From contig NZ_CP065997.1 in NCBI RefSeq assembly GCF_016127315.1, forward strand, positions 1 to 64,000: a stretch of DNA of 64,000 nt, written 5' to 3'. The translations under genes were made by a program, and so were the position numbers. This document shows positions 30,252 to 39,500 of the stretch, in pieces (the stretch's first letter is position 1; the number at the start of each line of letters is the position of its first letter). The notes beneath the pieces are model-generated. The model ran no database searches, had not been told where the DNA came from, and worked only from the letters and a program-made list of their open reading frames with translations. Source of the DNA: Achromobacter deleyi. Lineage in GTDB: Bacteria; Pseudomonadota; Gammaproteobacteria; Burkholderiales; Burkholderiaceae_B.

Positions 30252-31646
30252 GTGCCCCGCTTGCGCAAAACCTTCAGGAACCTGACTTCACGTCTGCGGC
30301 TCGGCTTGTTCGGCCGCACGTTCCTGCTGCTGGCCGCTCTGATGCTGGTCAGTCTTGGGGCGTGGCTACAAGTCTTCTTCAGCATGGAGCTGGGACCGCG
30401 CGCCAATCAGATGGCGCAGCGGGTGATCACGGCCGTCAATATCACGCGCACCGCGCTGATCTATTCCCATAACGGCGAACGCAGCAAGCTCCTGCTCGAC
30501 CTGGCCACCAATGAAGGCATCCAGGTCTACCCGCGCGAGGTCACCGACTTCGCCGAGGCCCTTCCCGACGACGATTACTGGCAGCGCGTGGCGCAGCATA
30601 TCCGCACGCGCTTCGGCCCGGAAACCCAGATCGCCTGGGGCGTGAACCAGGTGCCCGGGTTCTGGGTCAGCTTCCAGATCGAAAAGGATCTTTACTGGCT
30701 GGTGTTCGAGCGCGAGCAGATCGGGTTGACCGGCGGCATCGAATGGCTGGGATGGGGCGCCACGGCGCTACTGCTGTCCCTTGTGGGCGCGGCGGTCAGC
30801 GTCGGCTTCGTCAACCGGCCGCTGTCGCGGCTGGCGCGCGCGGCCCAGGTGCTGTCGCGCGGCGAGACTCCCGCGCCCCTGCCCGAGCAGGGCCCGCTGG
30901 AAATCCGCGACCTGAATGCATCCTTCAACCGCATGGCCAAGGATCTGCGGCAGGCCGAGGCCGACCGCGAGCTGATGCTGGCGGGCATTTCCCACGACCT
31001 GCGAACGCCGCTGGCGCGCATGCGCCTGGAAATCGAGCTGAGCGGCGTATCGGAAGACGCGCGCCAGGCCATCGACGAGGACCTCGGCCAGATCGACCAC
31101 AGCATCGGCCAGCTGATGGAGTACGCCCGCCCCGCCGGCACCCTGCCGCAACTGGCCACCGACATTTCCGCCGTGCTGGCCGAACTGTACGAACGCGAGC
31201 GCAGCCACACCTCGTCGCTGGGCGGCGAGCTGGACGCCACGCTCGAACCCGGCCTGCGCGCCCGCATCACCGCGCTGGACCTCAAACGCATCGTCAGCAA
31301 CCTGATCGAGAACGCGCGCCGCTACGGCCGCTCGACCGACGGCATGGCCCATCTGGTCATGACACTGCAAGCTGAGGGCGGCATGATCGTGATCGAGGTG
31401 TCCGACCGCGGTCCCGGCATCGCCCCCGAGGACGTCGACCGCCTGTTGCGTCCCTTCTCGCGCGGCGAGGCCGCCCGCACCGGCGTCAGCGGCGCCGGCC
31501 TGGGCCTGGCGATCGTCGAGCGCCTGCTCAAGCACGTCGGCGGCGCCCTGCGCATGCTGCCGCGCGAGGGCGGCGGACTGACCGCCCGCATAGAGTTGCC
31601 CAAAGCGAAGTTTAGGAATTATCAATTAGACAACGATAATCCATAG
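30252..31646 (+). CDS. risS: EnvZ-type sensor histidine kinase, RisS type, full length
   Basis: A 464-aa inner-membrane kinase. Transmembrane helix 1 is about residues 23-44, a periplasmic sensor about 45-163, helix 2 about 165-187, then HAMP, the phospho-acceptor helix with His248 in GISHDLRTPLARMRLE, and ATPase boxes N (NLIENARRYG), G1 (DRGPGIAPED) and G2 (GAGLGLAIVERL). The GTG at 30252 is taken as start because AGGAG lies 8 bases upstream; a TTG at 30195 inside risA would add 19 residues. No frameshift is seen, unlike the truncated risS known in B. pertussis. Confidence 0.92.
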   Translation: MPRLRKTFRNLTSRLRLGLFGRTFLLLAALMLVSLGAWLQVFFSMELGPRANQMAQRVITAVNITRTALIYSHNGERSKLLLDLATNEGIQVYPREVTDFAEALPDDDYWQRVAQHIRTRFGPETQIAWGVNQVPGFWVSFQIEKDLYWLVFEREQIGLTGGIEWLGWGATALLLSLVGAAVSVGFVNRPLSRLARAAQVLSRGETPAPLPEQGPLEIRDLNASFNRMAKDLRQAEADRELMLAGISHDLRTPLARMRLEIELSGVSEDARQAIDEDLGQIDHSIGQLMEYARPAGTLPQLATDISAVLAELYERERSHTSSLGGELDATLEPGLRARITALDLKRIVSNLIENARRYGRSTDGMAHLVMTLQAEGGMIVIEVSDRGPGIAPEDVDRLLRPFSRGEAARTGVSGAGLGLAIVERLLKHVGGALRMLPREGGGLTARIELPKAKFRNYQLDNDNP

Positions 31647-31654
31647 CGTAGAAT
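31627..31654 (+). promoter_or_regulatory. predicted promoter of ahpC
   Basis: TAGACA (31627-31632, 5 of 6 to TTGACA) and TAGAAT (31649-31654, 5 of 6 to TATAAT) are separated by 16 bases. It overlaps the last codons of risS and lies about 50 bases before ahpC. No convincing OxyR tetranucleotide pattern was found. Confidence 0.5.
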
Positions 31655-31705
31655 TTATGGTTTGAGGCACCGCCTTAATTCCACCAACAACTACTGGGAG
31701 TAAAC

Positions 31706-32254
31706 ATGAAAACTGTTGGCGACAAACTCGAGCCCTTCAAGGTTACCGGCGTCAAGCCCGGCTTCAACCAGCACGAAGAAAACGGCGTCTCGGCGTTCGA
31801 AGACATCACCGAGAGCTCGTTCCCCGGCAAGTGGAAGGTGATCTACTTCTACCCGAAGGACTTCACGTTCGTGTGCCCGACCGAAATCGTCGGCTTCAAC
31901 AAGCTGGCCAAGGATTTCGAAGACCGCGACGCCGTCCTGCTGGGTGGCTCGAGCGACAACGAATTCGTCAAGCTGGCCTGGCGCCGTGAGCACCCGGACC
32001 TGAACAAGCTGGGTCACTACCAGTTCGGCGACACCACCGGCGCCCTGATCGACCAGCTGGGCGTGCGTGAAAAGGGTGCTGGCGTTGCCCTGCGCGCCAC
32101 CTTCATCGTCGATCCGGACAACACGATCCAGCACGTTTCGGTGAACAACCTGAACGTCGGCCGTAACCCGGAAGAAGTCCTGCGTCTGCTCGACGGTCTG
32201 CAGACCGACGAGCTGTGCCCGTGCAACCGTACGGTTGGCGGCGCCACGCTGTAA
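31706..32254 (+). CDS. ahpC: alkyl hydroperoxide reductase AhpC (peroxiredoxin)
   Basis: A 182-aa 2-Cys peroxiredoxin reducing peroxides in the cytoplasm. Peroxidatic Cys57 is in DFTFVCPTE. Two further cysteines, Cys171 and Cys173, occur in the C-terminal LCPCN. Arg in GVALRATFIVD completes the active site. No AhpF reductase is adjacent; instead ahpD follows after 74 bases, the arrangement known from actinobacteria, where AhpD recycles AhpC. A GGGAG ribosome-binding site precedes the ATG. Confidence 0.95.
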   Translation: MKTVGDKLEPFKVTGVKPGFNQHEENGVSAFEDITESSFPGKWKVIYFYPKDFTFVCPTEIVGFNKLAKDFEDRDAVLLGGSSDNEFVKLAWRREHPDLNKLGHYQFGDTTGALIDQLGVREKGAGVALRATFIVDPDNTIQHVSVNNLNVGRNPEEVLRLLDGLQTDELCPCNRTVGGATL

Positions 32255-32259
32255 TTTCC

Positions 32260-32299
32260 AGCCCGGCCGGGGACCTGTCCGCAGGTTCTTCGCCGGGCT
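32260..32299 (+). other. nested stem-loop between ahpC and ahpD
   Basis: The outer stem AGCCCGGC/GCCGGGCT (32260-32267 with 32292-32299) encloses an inner stem ACCTG/CAGGT (32273-32277 with 32282-32286). Without a T-run, it may tune the ahpC to ahpD ratio by mRNA processing. Confidence 0.45.
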
Positions 32300-32328
32300 T
32301 TAACTGCGCTAGATTATAGGTAAAAACT

Positions 32329-32847
32329 ATGGAATTTCTGACGACCATTAAGGAACAGCTGCCGGATTGGGCCAAGGACATCCGCCTGAATCTGGACGCC
32401 GTGATCGCCCGCTCGACCCTCGCCCCGGAAGACGCCATCGGCGCCGCCCTGTCGGCCGCCTACGCCGCGCGCAGCCCGGTGCTGGTCGAAGCCTTCAAGA
32501 GCGGCCTGTCGGAAGCCGACGCCAATGCCGCGCTGACCGCCTCGGCGCTCATGGGCATGAACAACACCTGGTATCCGTACGTCGAGATGACCGGCGACGC
32601 CCAGCTCAAGAGCCTGCCGGCCCAGCTGCGCATGAACGCCTACGCCACCCACGGCGGCGTCGACAAGAAGCGCTTCGAGCTGTTCGCGCTGGTGGCCTCC
32701 ATCATCGGCAAGTGCCACTTCTGCGTCGCCTCGCACTACGAGAACCTGAAGAAGGACGGCCTGTCGACGGAACAGCTGCGCGACGCCGGCCGCATCGCCT
32801 CGGTCGTCAACGCCGCCGCCCTGGCGCTGACCGCGCAGGGCAAGTAA
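32329..32847 (+). CDS. ahpD: AhpD, thioredoxin-like adaptor for AhpC
   Basis: A 172-aa carboxymuconolactone decarboxylase-like protein. The redox motif is Cys129-x-x-Cys132 in GKCHFCVASHYENL, with the following histidine typical of AhpD. It passes electrons from a lipoyl-dependent dehydrogenase to AhpC in well-studied systems. It forms an operon with ahpC and ends 18 bases before a terminator. Confidence 0.94.
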   Translation: MEFLTTIKEQLPDWAKDIRLNLDAVIARSTLAPEDAIGAALSAAYAARSPVLVEAFKSGLSEADANAALTASALMGMNNTWYPYVEMTGDAQLKSLPAQLRMNAYATHGGVDKKRFELFALVASIIGKCHFCVASHYENLKKDGLSTEQLRDAGRIASVVNAAALALTAQGK

Positions 32848-32865
32848 GCCCCGGCTGACGGCGCC

Positions 32866-32902
32866 AGAAAAAAAACCGCCTGTGCGAACAGGCGGGTTTT
32901 TT
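32866..32902. terminator. bidirectional intrinsic terminator between ahpD and the DUF4344 gene
   Basis: The stem CCGCCTGT/ACAGGCGG (32876-32883 with 32888-32895) has a GCGA tetraloop, an A-run on the left and six Ts on the right. It lies between two convergent genes. Confidence 0.9.
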
Positions 32903-32932
32903 GTTGGGCGCGTCGCGGCGGGCTTGCGGCGC

Positions 32933-35020
32933 CTACTTGTCCTGGGCGGACTTGACCTTCACCATCGGCAGGCCATTGGCGACCCAGGCCTCGATGCCGC
33001 CGCGGTACCAGTAGGCCGGCCAGCCCAGCGTGCCGGCGCGCAGCGCGGCGTTGTAGGACGAGCGGTCGTTCATGCTGGCGCCCACGAACACCAGGGGAAC
33101 GTTGTGTTCCTCTGCGGTGCCCGTCTTCTTGTGCAGCCAGCCGTCGAAGGCGTTCTGCATCTGGTCCGCGACACTGCCGTCCGAGCCCGCGTCGGCCAGC
33201 GGGAAGGCATCGGGCAGCGTCTCGTTCGAGCCGCTGGTGTCGATCACCAGCAGGTTCTTCTCGTTCTTGTACAGGGCCACCAGGTCGCGCGTCGTGACGA
33301 TCTTGGCGCGCGGATGGTTGTTCGGCGTCGGCCCCTTGTAGGGCGACGAGAACAGCAAGGTGGTCGGCGGCACGCCGAGGTCGCGCAGTTCGTCGAAGCC
33401 ACCGCTGGGCGCGGCGCCGCCGGCAGGTTGCTGGCGCGGCTGTTGCTGCGGTTGCTGCGGTTGCTGCTGCTGTTGCGGCGCGGCCCCGCCACCCTGCTTG
33501 GGTTCGCCGCCGACCGTGCCCATCTCGATGTCCGACACCATCACCGCGATGTTCTCGATCAGCTCGTAGCACATGGTGATCGTGCCTTCGCGCGGGCTGT
33601 ACCAGGCGTTGAGCTTGCCGCAGTCCTTGAACACCACGTTGACCGGCCGCGGCAGGACGTAGGTCTTGCCCAGTTCCTTGATGTTGTTGCCGATCGGCTG
33701 GGACAGGTTGTTGGCGAACATGTTGCCGATACGGCGCGACGAGGGCTCGAACACCACGTTGACCGGCGCGCCGGGCGCGTTGGCCGGCTGCTCGCCATCC
33801 GGCGTCCAGGCGCCGACGCGGGTGTGGGGCGCCAGGATCCTGCGCCAGGCGCGGTTCTGCTTGGCGTATTCATCCGCGCAACGCGCCTTGGTACGGTCCT
33901 CGAAGCCAACCTGTTGCACCAGGGATTCGAACACGCCCGGGTTGCCGCCGTACATGATGCACAGCATGTTGCGAAAGCGCTTCAGGTCGCCGGTGTGCTC
34001 GTCCTGCCAGGGCGAGTTGCCCGCGCCCTTGGCCTCGGCCAGCTTGCCGCTGTAGTACCACTGCAGCGCGGCGTAGGTCGCGCCGCCATTGACCATGGCG
34101 TTGGCTTCCTTGTCCTTGGACGGGTACATGGTCGGTTCGACGATCTGCAGCGCCGAATAGATGTCGACCGCGTCTTCCTCGGCGCCGGTCGACGGCAGTT
34201 CCAGCTCGCCGATCAAGGCGTGGCCGAACTCATGCAGGAAGATGCTGCGCATGATGCCGACGTAGACCGACACCATCCGCACCGTATCCCCGCCGAACCG
34301 CGGCAGCGGCCCGGAACCCTGCACGCCGCTATTCTCGCCGGATTGGGGCGCCTGCTGGGGCGCGCGCGGTGGCTGCTGGGGCGCGCCGCCTTGTTGCGGC
34401 GCGGCGCCGCCGGCCGGCTTGTTGGAATTCAGGTTCGAATTGATGGTGAAGTCGGCGATCCCGAAGGTGCCGACGTCATAAGCCATGATGCCGAGTTCGG
34501 AACCCAGCGCCGGTTCGTCCTCGATGTCGCCGATCTTCTGGCCATTGACGATGAAACGGGCCGCGCCCGGCACTTCGACGACCTTGATGCGGTCCGAGCC
34601 GTCCAGCTTGGCCACGTTCGGCACGCTGGCGATATCGCGGCGCTTGTCGCCGTTCAGACAGAACAGGATGGTCTGCTTGGCGGCCGTGAGTTCGAGCAGG
34701 CACAGGGCCTTGCGGGCGCGGTTGTTCAGCACCAGGCCGATCGAGGCCTTCGGGTTGGTCGAGTTCAGGACCACGTTGACGTCGGTGATGCGGCCATTTT
34801 CCGGCGCCTGACCCACGTTGAGATAGAGCGTCTGTTCGCTGCCGGACGTCGCCCGGTTGCGCAGGGTGAACCAGCCATCCTCGACACCCGCGGTCCAGCC
34901 CTGCAGCATCTGGGATCGGACAGCCCCGGAAAGCGGGCCGAGCTGCTGCTCGAATTCTGCATGTGCAGGCGAACCAAAGGCGACCAGGGCCAAAAACAAG
35001 GCAGCGCCACGTACATGCAT
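32933..35020 (-). CDS. exported DUF4344 putative metallopeptidase fused to degenerate rhodanese domain
   Basis: A 695-aa exported protein. The signal peptide ends near residue 21 (AHA/EF). Residues 22-195 form an all-beta-looking region without a confident family, possibly a lectin-like sandwich. A Gln/Pro-rich linker (about 200-240) leads to a DUF4344 putative metallopeptidase domain (about 243-500) with HEFGH (263-267), acidic EED near 281-283, WQDEH and CADEY. A second Gln-rich linker (about 508-535) leads to a rhodanese fold (about 575-688) ending YWYRGGIEAW. Its active-site loop reads VGASMNDRS, with Ala648 where the catalytic Cys should be, so sulfurtransferase activity is unlikely. Monocistronic, with terminators on both sides. 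Confidence 0.8.
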   Translation of the reverse strand: MHVRGAALFLALVAFGSPAHAEFEQQLGPLSGAVRSQMLQGWTAGVEDGWFTLRNRATSGSEQTLYLNVGQAPENGRITDVNVVLNSTNPKASIGLVLNNRARKALCLLELTAAKQTILFCLNGDKRRDIASVPNVAKLDGSDRIKVVEVPGAARFIVNGQKIGDIEDEPALGSELGIMAYDVGTFGIADFTINSNLNSNKPAGGAAPQQGGAPQQPPRAPQQAPQSGENSGVQGSGPLPRFGGDTVRMVSVYVGIMRSIFLHEFGHALIGELELPSTGAEEDAVDIYSALQIVEPTMYPSKDKEANAMVNGGATYAALQWYYSGKLAEAKGAGNSPWQDEHTGDLKRFRNMLCIMYGGNPGVFESLVQQVGFEDRTKARCADEYAKQNRAWRRILAPHTRVGAWTPDGEQPANAPGAPVNVVFEPSSRRIGNMFANNLSQPIGNNIKELGKTYVLPRPVNVVFKDCGKLNAWYSPREGTITMCYELIENIAVMVSDIEMGTVGGEPKQGGGAAPQQQQQPQQPQQQPRQQPAGGAAPSGGFDELRDLGVPPTTLLFSSPYKGPTPNNHPRAKIVTTRDLVALYKNEKNLLVIDTSGSNETLPDAFPLADAGSDGSVADQMQNAFDGWLHKKTGTAEEHNVPLVFVGASMNDRSSYNAALRAGTLGWPAYWYRGGIEAWVANGLPMVKVKSAQDK

Positions 35021-35309
35021 TTCCAGTGTCCCTATTATTCAGACGTTAAGTAGCGGCAGAGTATTCCAGTTCAAATGCACCCGCAAGACGAAAGCACGGC
35101 GTGTTCCGGGCGCGGGCGGCCGAAATCGCGGGCAATCCCCGTCAAACCGCAGCAGCGACGCGGCTCGCGCCTTTTCTTGCGTTTTGTTAATTTATTATGG
35201 ACATGTATCCGCACGGATATCCGTGCGAATAAAACAACGCATGCACGCAAAAAAATGGCGCGAGGACTCCCGCGCCACGCAGGCAAAACGCCGGTCGGCC
35301 CGGCGGCCG
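35021..35309. promoter_or_regulatory. regulatory gap upstream of the DUF4344 gene with an 18-bp perfect palindrome
   Basis: This 289-base gap between ispF and the DUF4344 gene has an A/T-rich core (35170-35210), unusual for this genome. The perfect palindrome CGCACGGATATCCGTGCG spans 35210-35227, about 190 bases before the gene start, and may be an operator. The ispDF terminator lies at 35249-35277. No gene is seen. Confidence 0.5.
35249..35277 (-). terminator. intrinsic terminator of ispD-ispF
   Basis: The stem TGGCGCG/CGCGCCA (35256-35262 with 35271-35277) is followed on the minus strand by a seven-T run (35249-35255). Confidence 0.85.
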
Positions 35310-35795
35310 TCAGGCCCGCGCCAGCAGCGCCACCACGGTTGCCGCGATGCCTTCCTTGCGGCCCAGGTAACCCAGGCCTTCGTTGGTCTTGGCCTTGATG
35401 TTGACCTCGGTTTCGGCCAGCCCGGTGTCGGCCGCGATGTTCCTGACCATGGCCGGCGCGTGCGGGCCGATCTTGGGCGCCTGCGCATGCAGGGTCGCGT
35501 CGATGTTCACCGGCGTCCAGCCGGCCTGGCGCACCCGCGCCATGGCCTCCCGCAATAGCACGCGGCTGTCCGCGCCCTTGAAGGCCGGGTCGGTATCGGG
35601 GAAATGGCGGCCGATGTCGCCCAGGCCGGCGGCGCCCAGCAAGGCGTCGGTGATCGCGTGCAGCAGCACGTCGGCATCGGAATGGCCGAGCAGGCCGTGG
35701 CTGTGGGGAATGGTCACGCCGCCGATGATCAGCGGCCGGCCCTCGACCAGCGCATGCACGTCAAAACCCTGTCCGACGCGGAAAGGAATACTCAT
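35310..35795 (-). CDS. ispF: 2-C-methyl-D-erythritol 2,4-cyclodiphosphate synthase IspF
   Basis: A 161-aa enzyme of the non-mevalonate isoprenoid pathway forming MEcPP. Metal ligands Asp12, His14 and His46 lie in GFDVHAL and [10 protein letters not shown]. Other family marks are [12 protein letters not shown] and [13 protein letters not shown]. The ATG at 35795 overlaps the ispD stop (ATGA); an ATG two codons earlier (35801) is possible but has poorer spacing to GGAAA. Confidence 0.95.
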   Translation of the reverse strand: MSIPFRVGQGFDVHALVEGRPLIIGGVTIPHSHGLLGHSDADVLLHAITDALLGAAGLGDIGRHFPDTDPAFKGADSRVLLREAMARVRQAGWTPVNIDATLHAQAPKIGPHAPAMVRNIAADTGLAETEVNIKAKTNEGLGYLGRKEGIAATVVALLARA

Positions 35796-36475
35796 AGCCA
35801 TTTTTCCATCAGTTCGAAATCGTCCGGCCAGGTCACTTTGAAATTGCGCATCGCGCCGGGCACCAGCAGCGGCGCGTAGCCCGCGGCCTCGATCGCCGAG
35901 GCCTCGTCGGTCACCGCCACGCCGTTTACCGCGGCGGCCGTCAGCGCGTCGCGCAGGGCGCCGGCGCGAAACATCTGCGGCGTCTGCGCCAGCCACAGGC
36001 CGTTGCGGTCGAGCGTGCGCTCGACCCGCTCGTCGCCGCCCTTGACGGTGTCGGCCACCGGCAGCGCCAGCAGGCCGCCGACCGGGTCCGCCAGGCAGGC
36101 GTCGATCAGGCGCGCCAGCGCCGCGGCCGGCAGGCCGGGGCGGGCCGCGTCGTGCACCAGCACCCAGGTATCGTCCGGCACGCCGCTATCGGCCAGCGCG
36201 CCCGCCACGGTATCGGCGCGGGTGGCGCCGCCGCAGGCGCGCCAGACGGTGCGCGGCAGGCCGGCCACGGCCTGGTCGACCCAGCCGTCGCCCGGCGTCA
36301 CCGCCACCCGCACCTGCGACACGCGGTCGTCGGCGAGCAAGGCGGCCACCGCGTGGCGCAGCATGGGCTGTCCGGCCAACGGACGGTATTGTTTCGGCAC
36401 GCTCTCGGCGCCGGGGCGGCTGGCACGGGCGCCGACGCCGGCGGCGGGAACGATTGCGATGATTGAGTCAGACAT
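35792..36475 (-). CDS. ispD: 2-C-methyl-D-erythritol 4-phosphate cytidylyltransferase IspD
   Basis: A 227-aa enzyme forming CDP-ME from MEP and CTP, two steps before IspF. The nucleotide-binding N-terminus reads [13 protein letters not shown] followed by [25 protein letters not shown] and [13 protein letters not shown] are family signatures. The N-terminal loop has an unusual RPGAESV stretch, but the catalytic Arg and Lys are present. Divergent from mfd with only 29 bases between start codons. Confidence 0.95.
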   Translation of the reverse strand: MSDSIIAIVPAAGVGARASRPGAESVPKQYRPLAGQPMLRHAVAALLADDRVSQVRVAVTPGDGWVDQAVAGLPRTVWRACGGATRADTVAGALADSGVPDDTWVLVHDAARPGLPAAALARLIDACLADPVGGLLALPVADTVKGGDERVERTLDRNGLWLAQTPQMFRAGALRDALTAAAVNGVAVTDEASAIEAAGYAPLLVPGAMRNFKVTWPDDFELMEKWL

Positions 36476-36488
36476 GGTTCGGTGATTT

Positions 36489-36494
36489 TATAAT
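36489..36494 (+). promoter_or_regulatory. perfect -10 box upstream of mfd
   Basis: TATAAT ends only 10 bases before the mfd ATG (36505), which would give an almost leaderless transcript. TTGAGT at 36463-36468 is the only -35-like hexamer, with a long 20-base spacer. The complementary strand reads ATTATAAAA and could serve ispD. Confidence 0.4.
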
Positions 36495-36504
36495 CTTCCG
36501 CTTG

Positions 36505-39500
36505 ATGCCTGCTCCCAGCCTGATGCCCGCCCTCACCTCCTCCTCCACGGCAGCGCCGCCCGTCCCCGCGACCGCCCCCACTCTTGCCGCGCTCAAAGCC
36601 GGCGCGCGCTATGCGCAGCCTCGCCCGCCGGGCTCCGGCGACGCCTGGCTGCTGGCCGACCTGGCCCGGCAGGCCGCGGCCCCCCTGGTGGTGCTGACCG
36701 CCGAGACGCTGGAAGCCCAGCGCCTGGCCGAGGAAATCGCGCTGTTCGCGCCCGGCCTGCGCGTGCGCCAGCTGCCCGACTGGGAAACGCTGCCGTACGA
36801 CGCCTTCTCGCCGCACCAGGACCTGATCTCCGAGCGCCTGCACACCCTGCATTCGCTGATGATGAAGACGGTGGACGTGCTGACGGTGCCGGTCACCACG
36901 GCGCTGTACCGGCTGGCGCCGCCCTCCTTCCTGGCGGCCTATACCTTCTCATTCAAGCAGAAGGACAAGCTCAACGAGGCGGCGCTGCGCGCGCAGCTGA
37001 CGCTGGCCAACTACAACCACGTCACCCAGGTCACCGCGCCCGGCGAGTTCTGTCTGCGCGGCGGCCTGATCGATCTGTTCCCGATGGGATCGGCGCTGCC
37101 CTACCGGCTGGACCTGTTCGACGACGAGATCGAGACCATCCGCAGCTTCGATGTCGACACCCAGCGCAGCCTGTATCCGGTGCGCGAGGTGCAGTTACTG
37201 CCGGGCCGCGAATTCCCCATGGACGAGGACTCGCGCAACCGCTTCCGCGCGCGCTTCCGCGAGATCTTCGAAGGCGACCCGTCGCGCGCCCTGCCCTACA
37301 AGGACATCGGCAACGGCATCCCCTTCGCCGGGGTCGAATACTACCTGCCGCTGTTCTTCGACGAGACCGCGACGCTGTTCGACTACCTGACCGAGGGCAC
37401 CATCACCGTCACCGTCGGCGACATCGACGACGCCATGATGCGCTTCAGCCAGGACACCGGCAGCCGCTACGGCTTCCTCAAGAGCGACCGCGAGCGCCCG
37501 GTGCTGCCGCCGTCCGCGCTGTTCCTGGACGAACAGGCGCTGTACGCCCGCCTGAAGGATTTTCGCCGCCTGGCGCTGGCCGCCGGCCAGCCGCACCCCG
37601 ACTTCCGCGCCGCGCCCGACGTCAGCGTGGCGCGCCGCGCCGAGGACCCGATCGCCAAGCTGCGCACGCATGTCGGCAAGCCGCAAGGCCGCGTGCTGCT
37701 GTGCGCCGACTCGGCCGGCCGCCGCGAGACGCTGGTGCAGATGCTCAACGAGTTCGGCGTCACCCCCGACGCGCAGCCGGACAGCATCGAGGCCTTCCTG
37801 GCCTCCGACGCCCACTTCGGCATCGTCGCCGCGCCGCTGGCCACCGGCTTCGAGCTGCCGCAGGCCAACCTGGCGTTCCTGACCGAGAACGACCTCTATC
37901 CGGGGCTGACCAGCACCGGCCGGCGCGGCAAGCGCGACCAGGAACGCGCCAGCAACGTCGAAGCGATGGTGCGCGACCTGTCCGAACTGCGCGCCGGCGA
38001 CCCGGTGGTCCATGCGCAGCACGGCATCGGCCGCTATCACGGCCTGGTCAACATGGACATGGGCGAAGGCGAGATGGAGTTCCTGCATCTCGAATACGCC
38101 AACGGCAGCACGCTGTATGTGCCGGTGTCGCAGCTGCACGTGATCGCCCGCTACAGCGGCGCCGATCCGGAAGCCGCGCCGCTGCACCAGCTCGGTTCGG
38201 GCCAGTGGGACAAGGCGCGCCGCAAGGCCGCCAGGCAGGTGCGCGACACCGCCGCCGAGCTGCTGGCGCTGTACGCCCAGCGCGCCGCGCGCGAGGGCTT
38301 CGCCTTCAACCTGCCGCTCAACGACTACCAGGCCTTCGCCGAAGGCTTCGGCTTCGAGGAAACCGCCGACCAGGCGGCCGCCATCGAGGCCGTGCTGGCC
38401 GACATGACCTCGGGTCGGCCGATGGACCGCCTGGTGTGCGGCGACGTCGGCTTCGGCAAGACCGAGGTGGCGCTGCGCGCCGCGTTCCTGGCGGTGGCCA
38501 ACGGCAAGCAGGTCGCCCTGCTCTGCCCCACCACGCTGCTGGCCGAACAGCATGCGCAGACCTTCTCCGACCGCTTCGCCGACTGGCCGGTGCGGGTGGT
38601 GGAGCTGTCGCGCTTCCGCTCGGCCAAGGAAGTGTCCGCCGCCATCGAGGGCATCAACGACGGCCGCGTCGACATCGTCATCGGCACCCACAAGATCCTG
38701 TCCAAGGACGTGAAGTTCAAGCGCCTGGGGCTGGTCATCATCGACGAGGAACACCGCTTCGGCGTGCGCCAGAAGGAAGCGCTCAAGGCGCTGCGCGCCG
38801 AGGTCGACGTGCTGACCCTGACGGCCACGCCGATCCCGCGCACGCTAGGCATGTCGCTGGAAGGCATCCGCGATTTCTCGGTCATCGCCACCGCGCCGCA
38901 GAAGCGCCTGGCGATCAAGACCTTCGTGCGGCGCGAGGACGGCAGCACGCTGCGCGAGGCGCTGCTGCGCGAGCTCAAGCGCGGCGGCCAGTGCTACTTC
39001 CTGCACAACGAGGTCGAGACCATCCACAACCGCCGCGCCCGCCTCGAAGAGCTGGTGCCCGAGGCCCGCATCGCGGTGGCCCACGGCCAGATGCCCGAGC
39101 GCGAGCTGGAACAGGTGATGAAGGGCTTCTACCAGCAGCGCTACAACGTGCTGCTGTGCACCACCATCATCGAGACCGGTATCGACGTGCCCAGCGCCAA
39201 CACCATCGTGATCCACCGCGCCGACCGCTTCGGCCTGGCGCAGCTGCACCAGCTGCGCGGCCGCGTCGGCCGTTCGCACCACCAGGCCTACGCCTACCTG
39301 CTGACGCCGGGCGAAGACGCCATCACCAGCAACGCCAAGAAGCGGCTGGAGGCGATCCAGGCCATGGAGGAACTGGGCTCGGGCTTCTACCTGGCCATGC
39401 ACGACCTGGAAATCCGCGGCACCGGCGAGGTGCTGGGCGACTCGCAGTCCGGCAACATCCAGGAAGTGGGCTTCTCGATGTACAACGAGATGCTGAACGA

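Noticed and set aside
31621..31705. Possible OxyR binding site upstream of ahpC
   Set aside because: ATAG-like words are present, but the four tetranucleotides do not fall at 7-base spacing.
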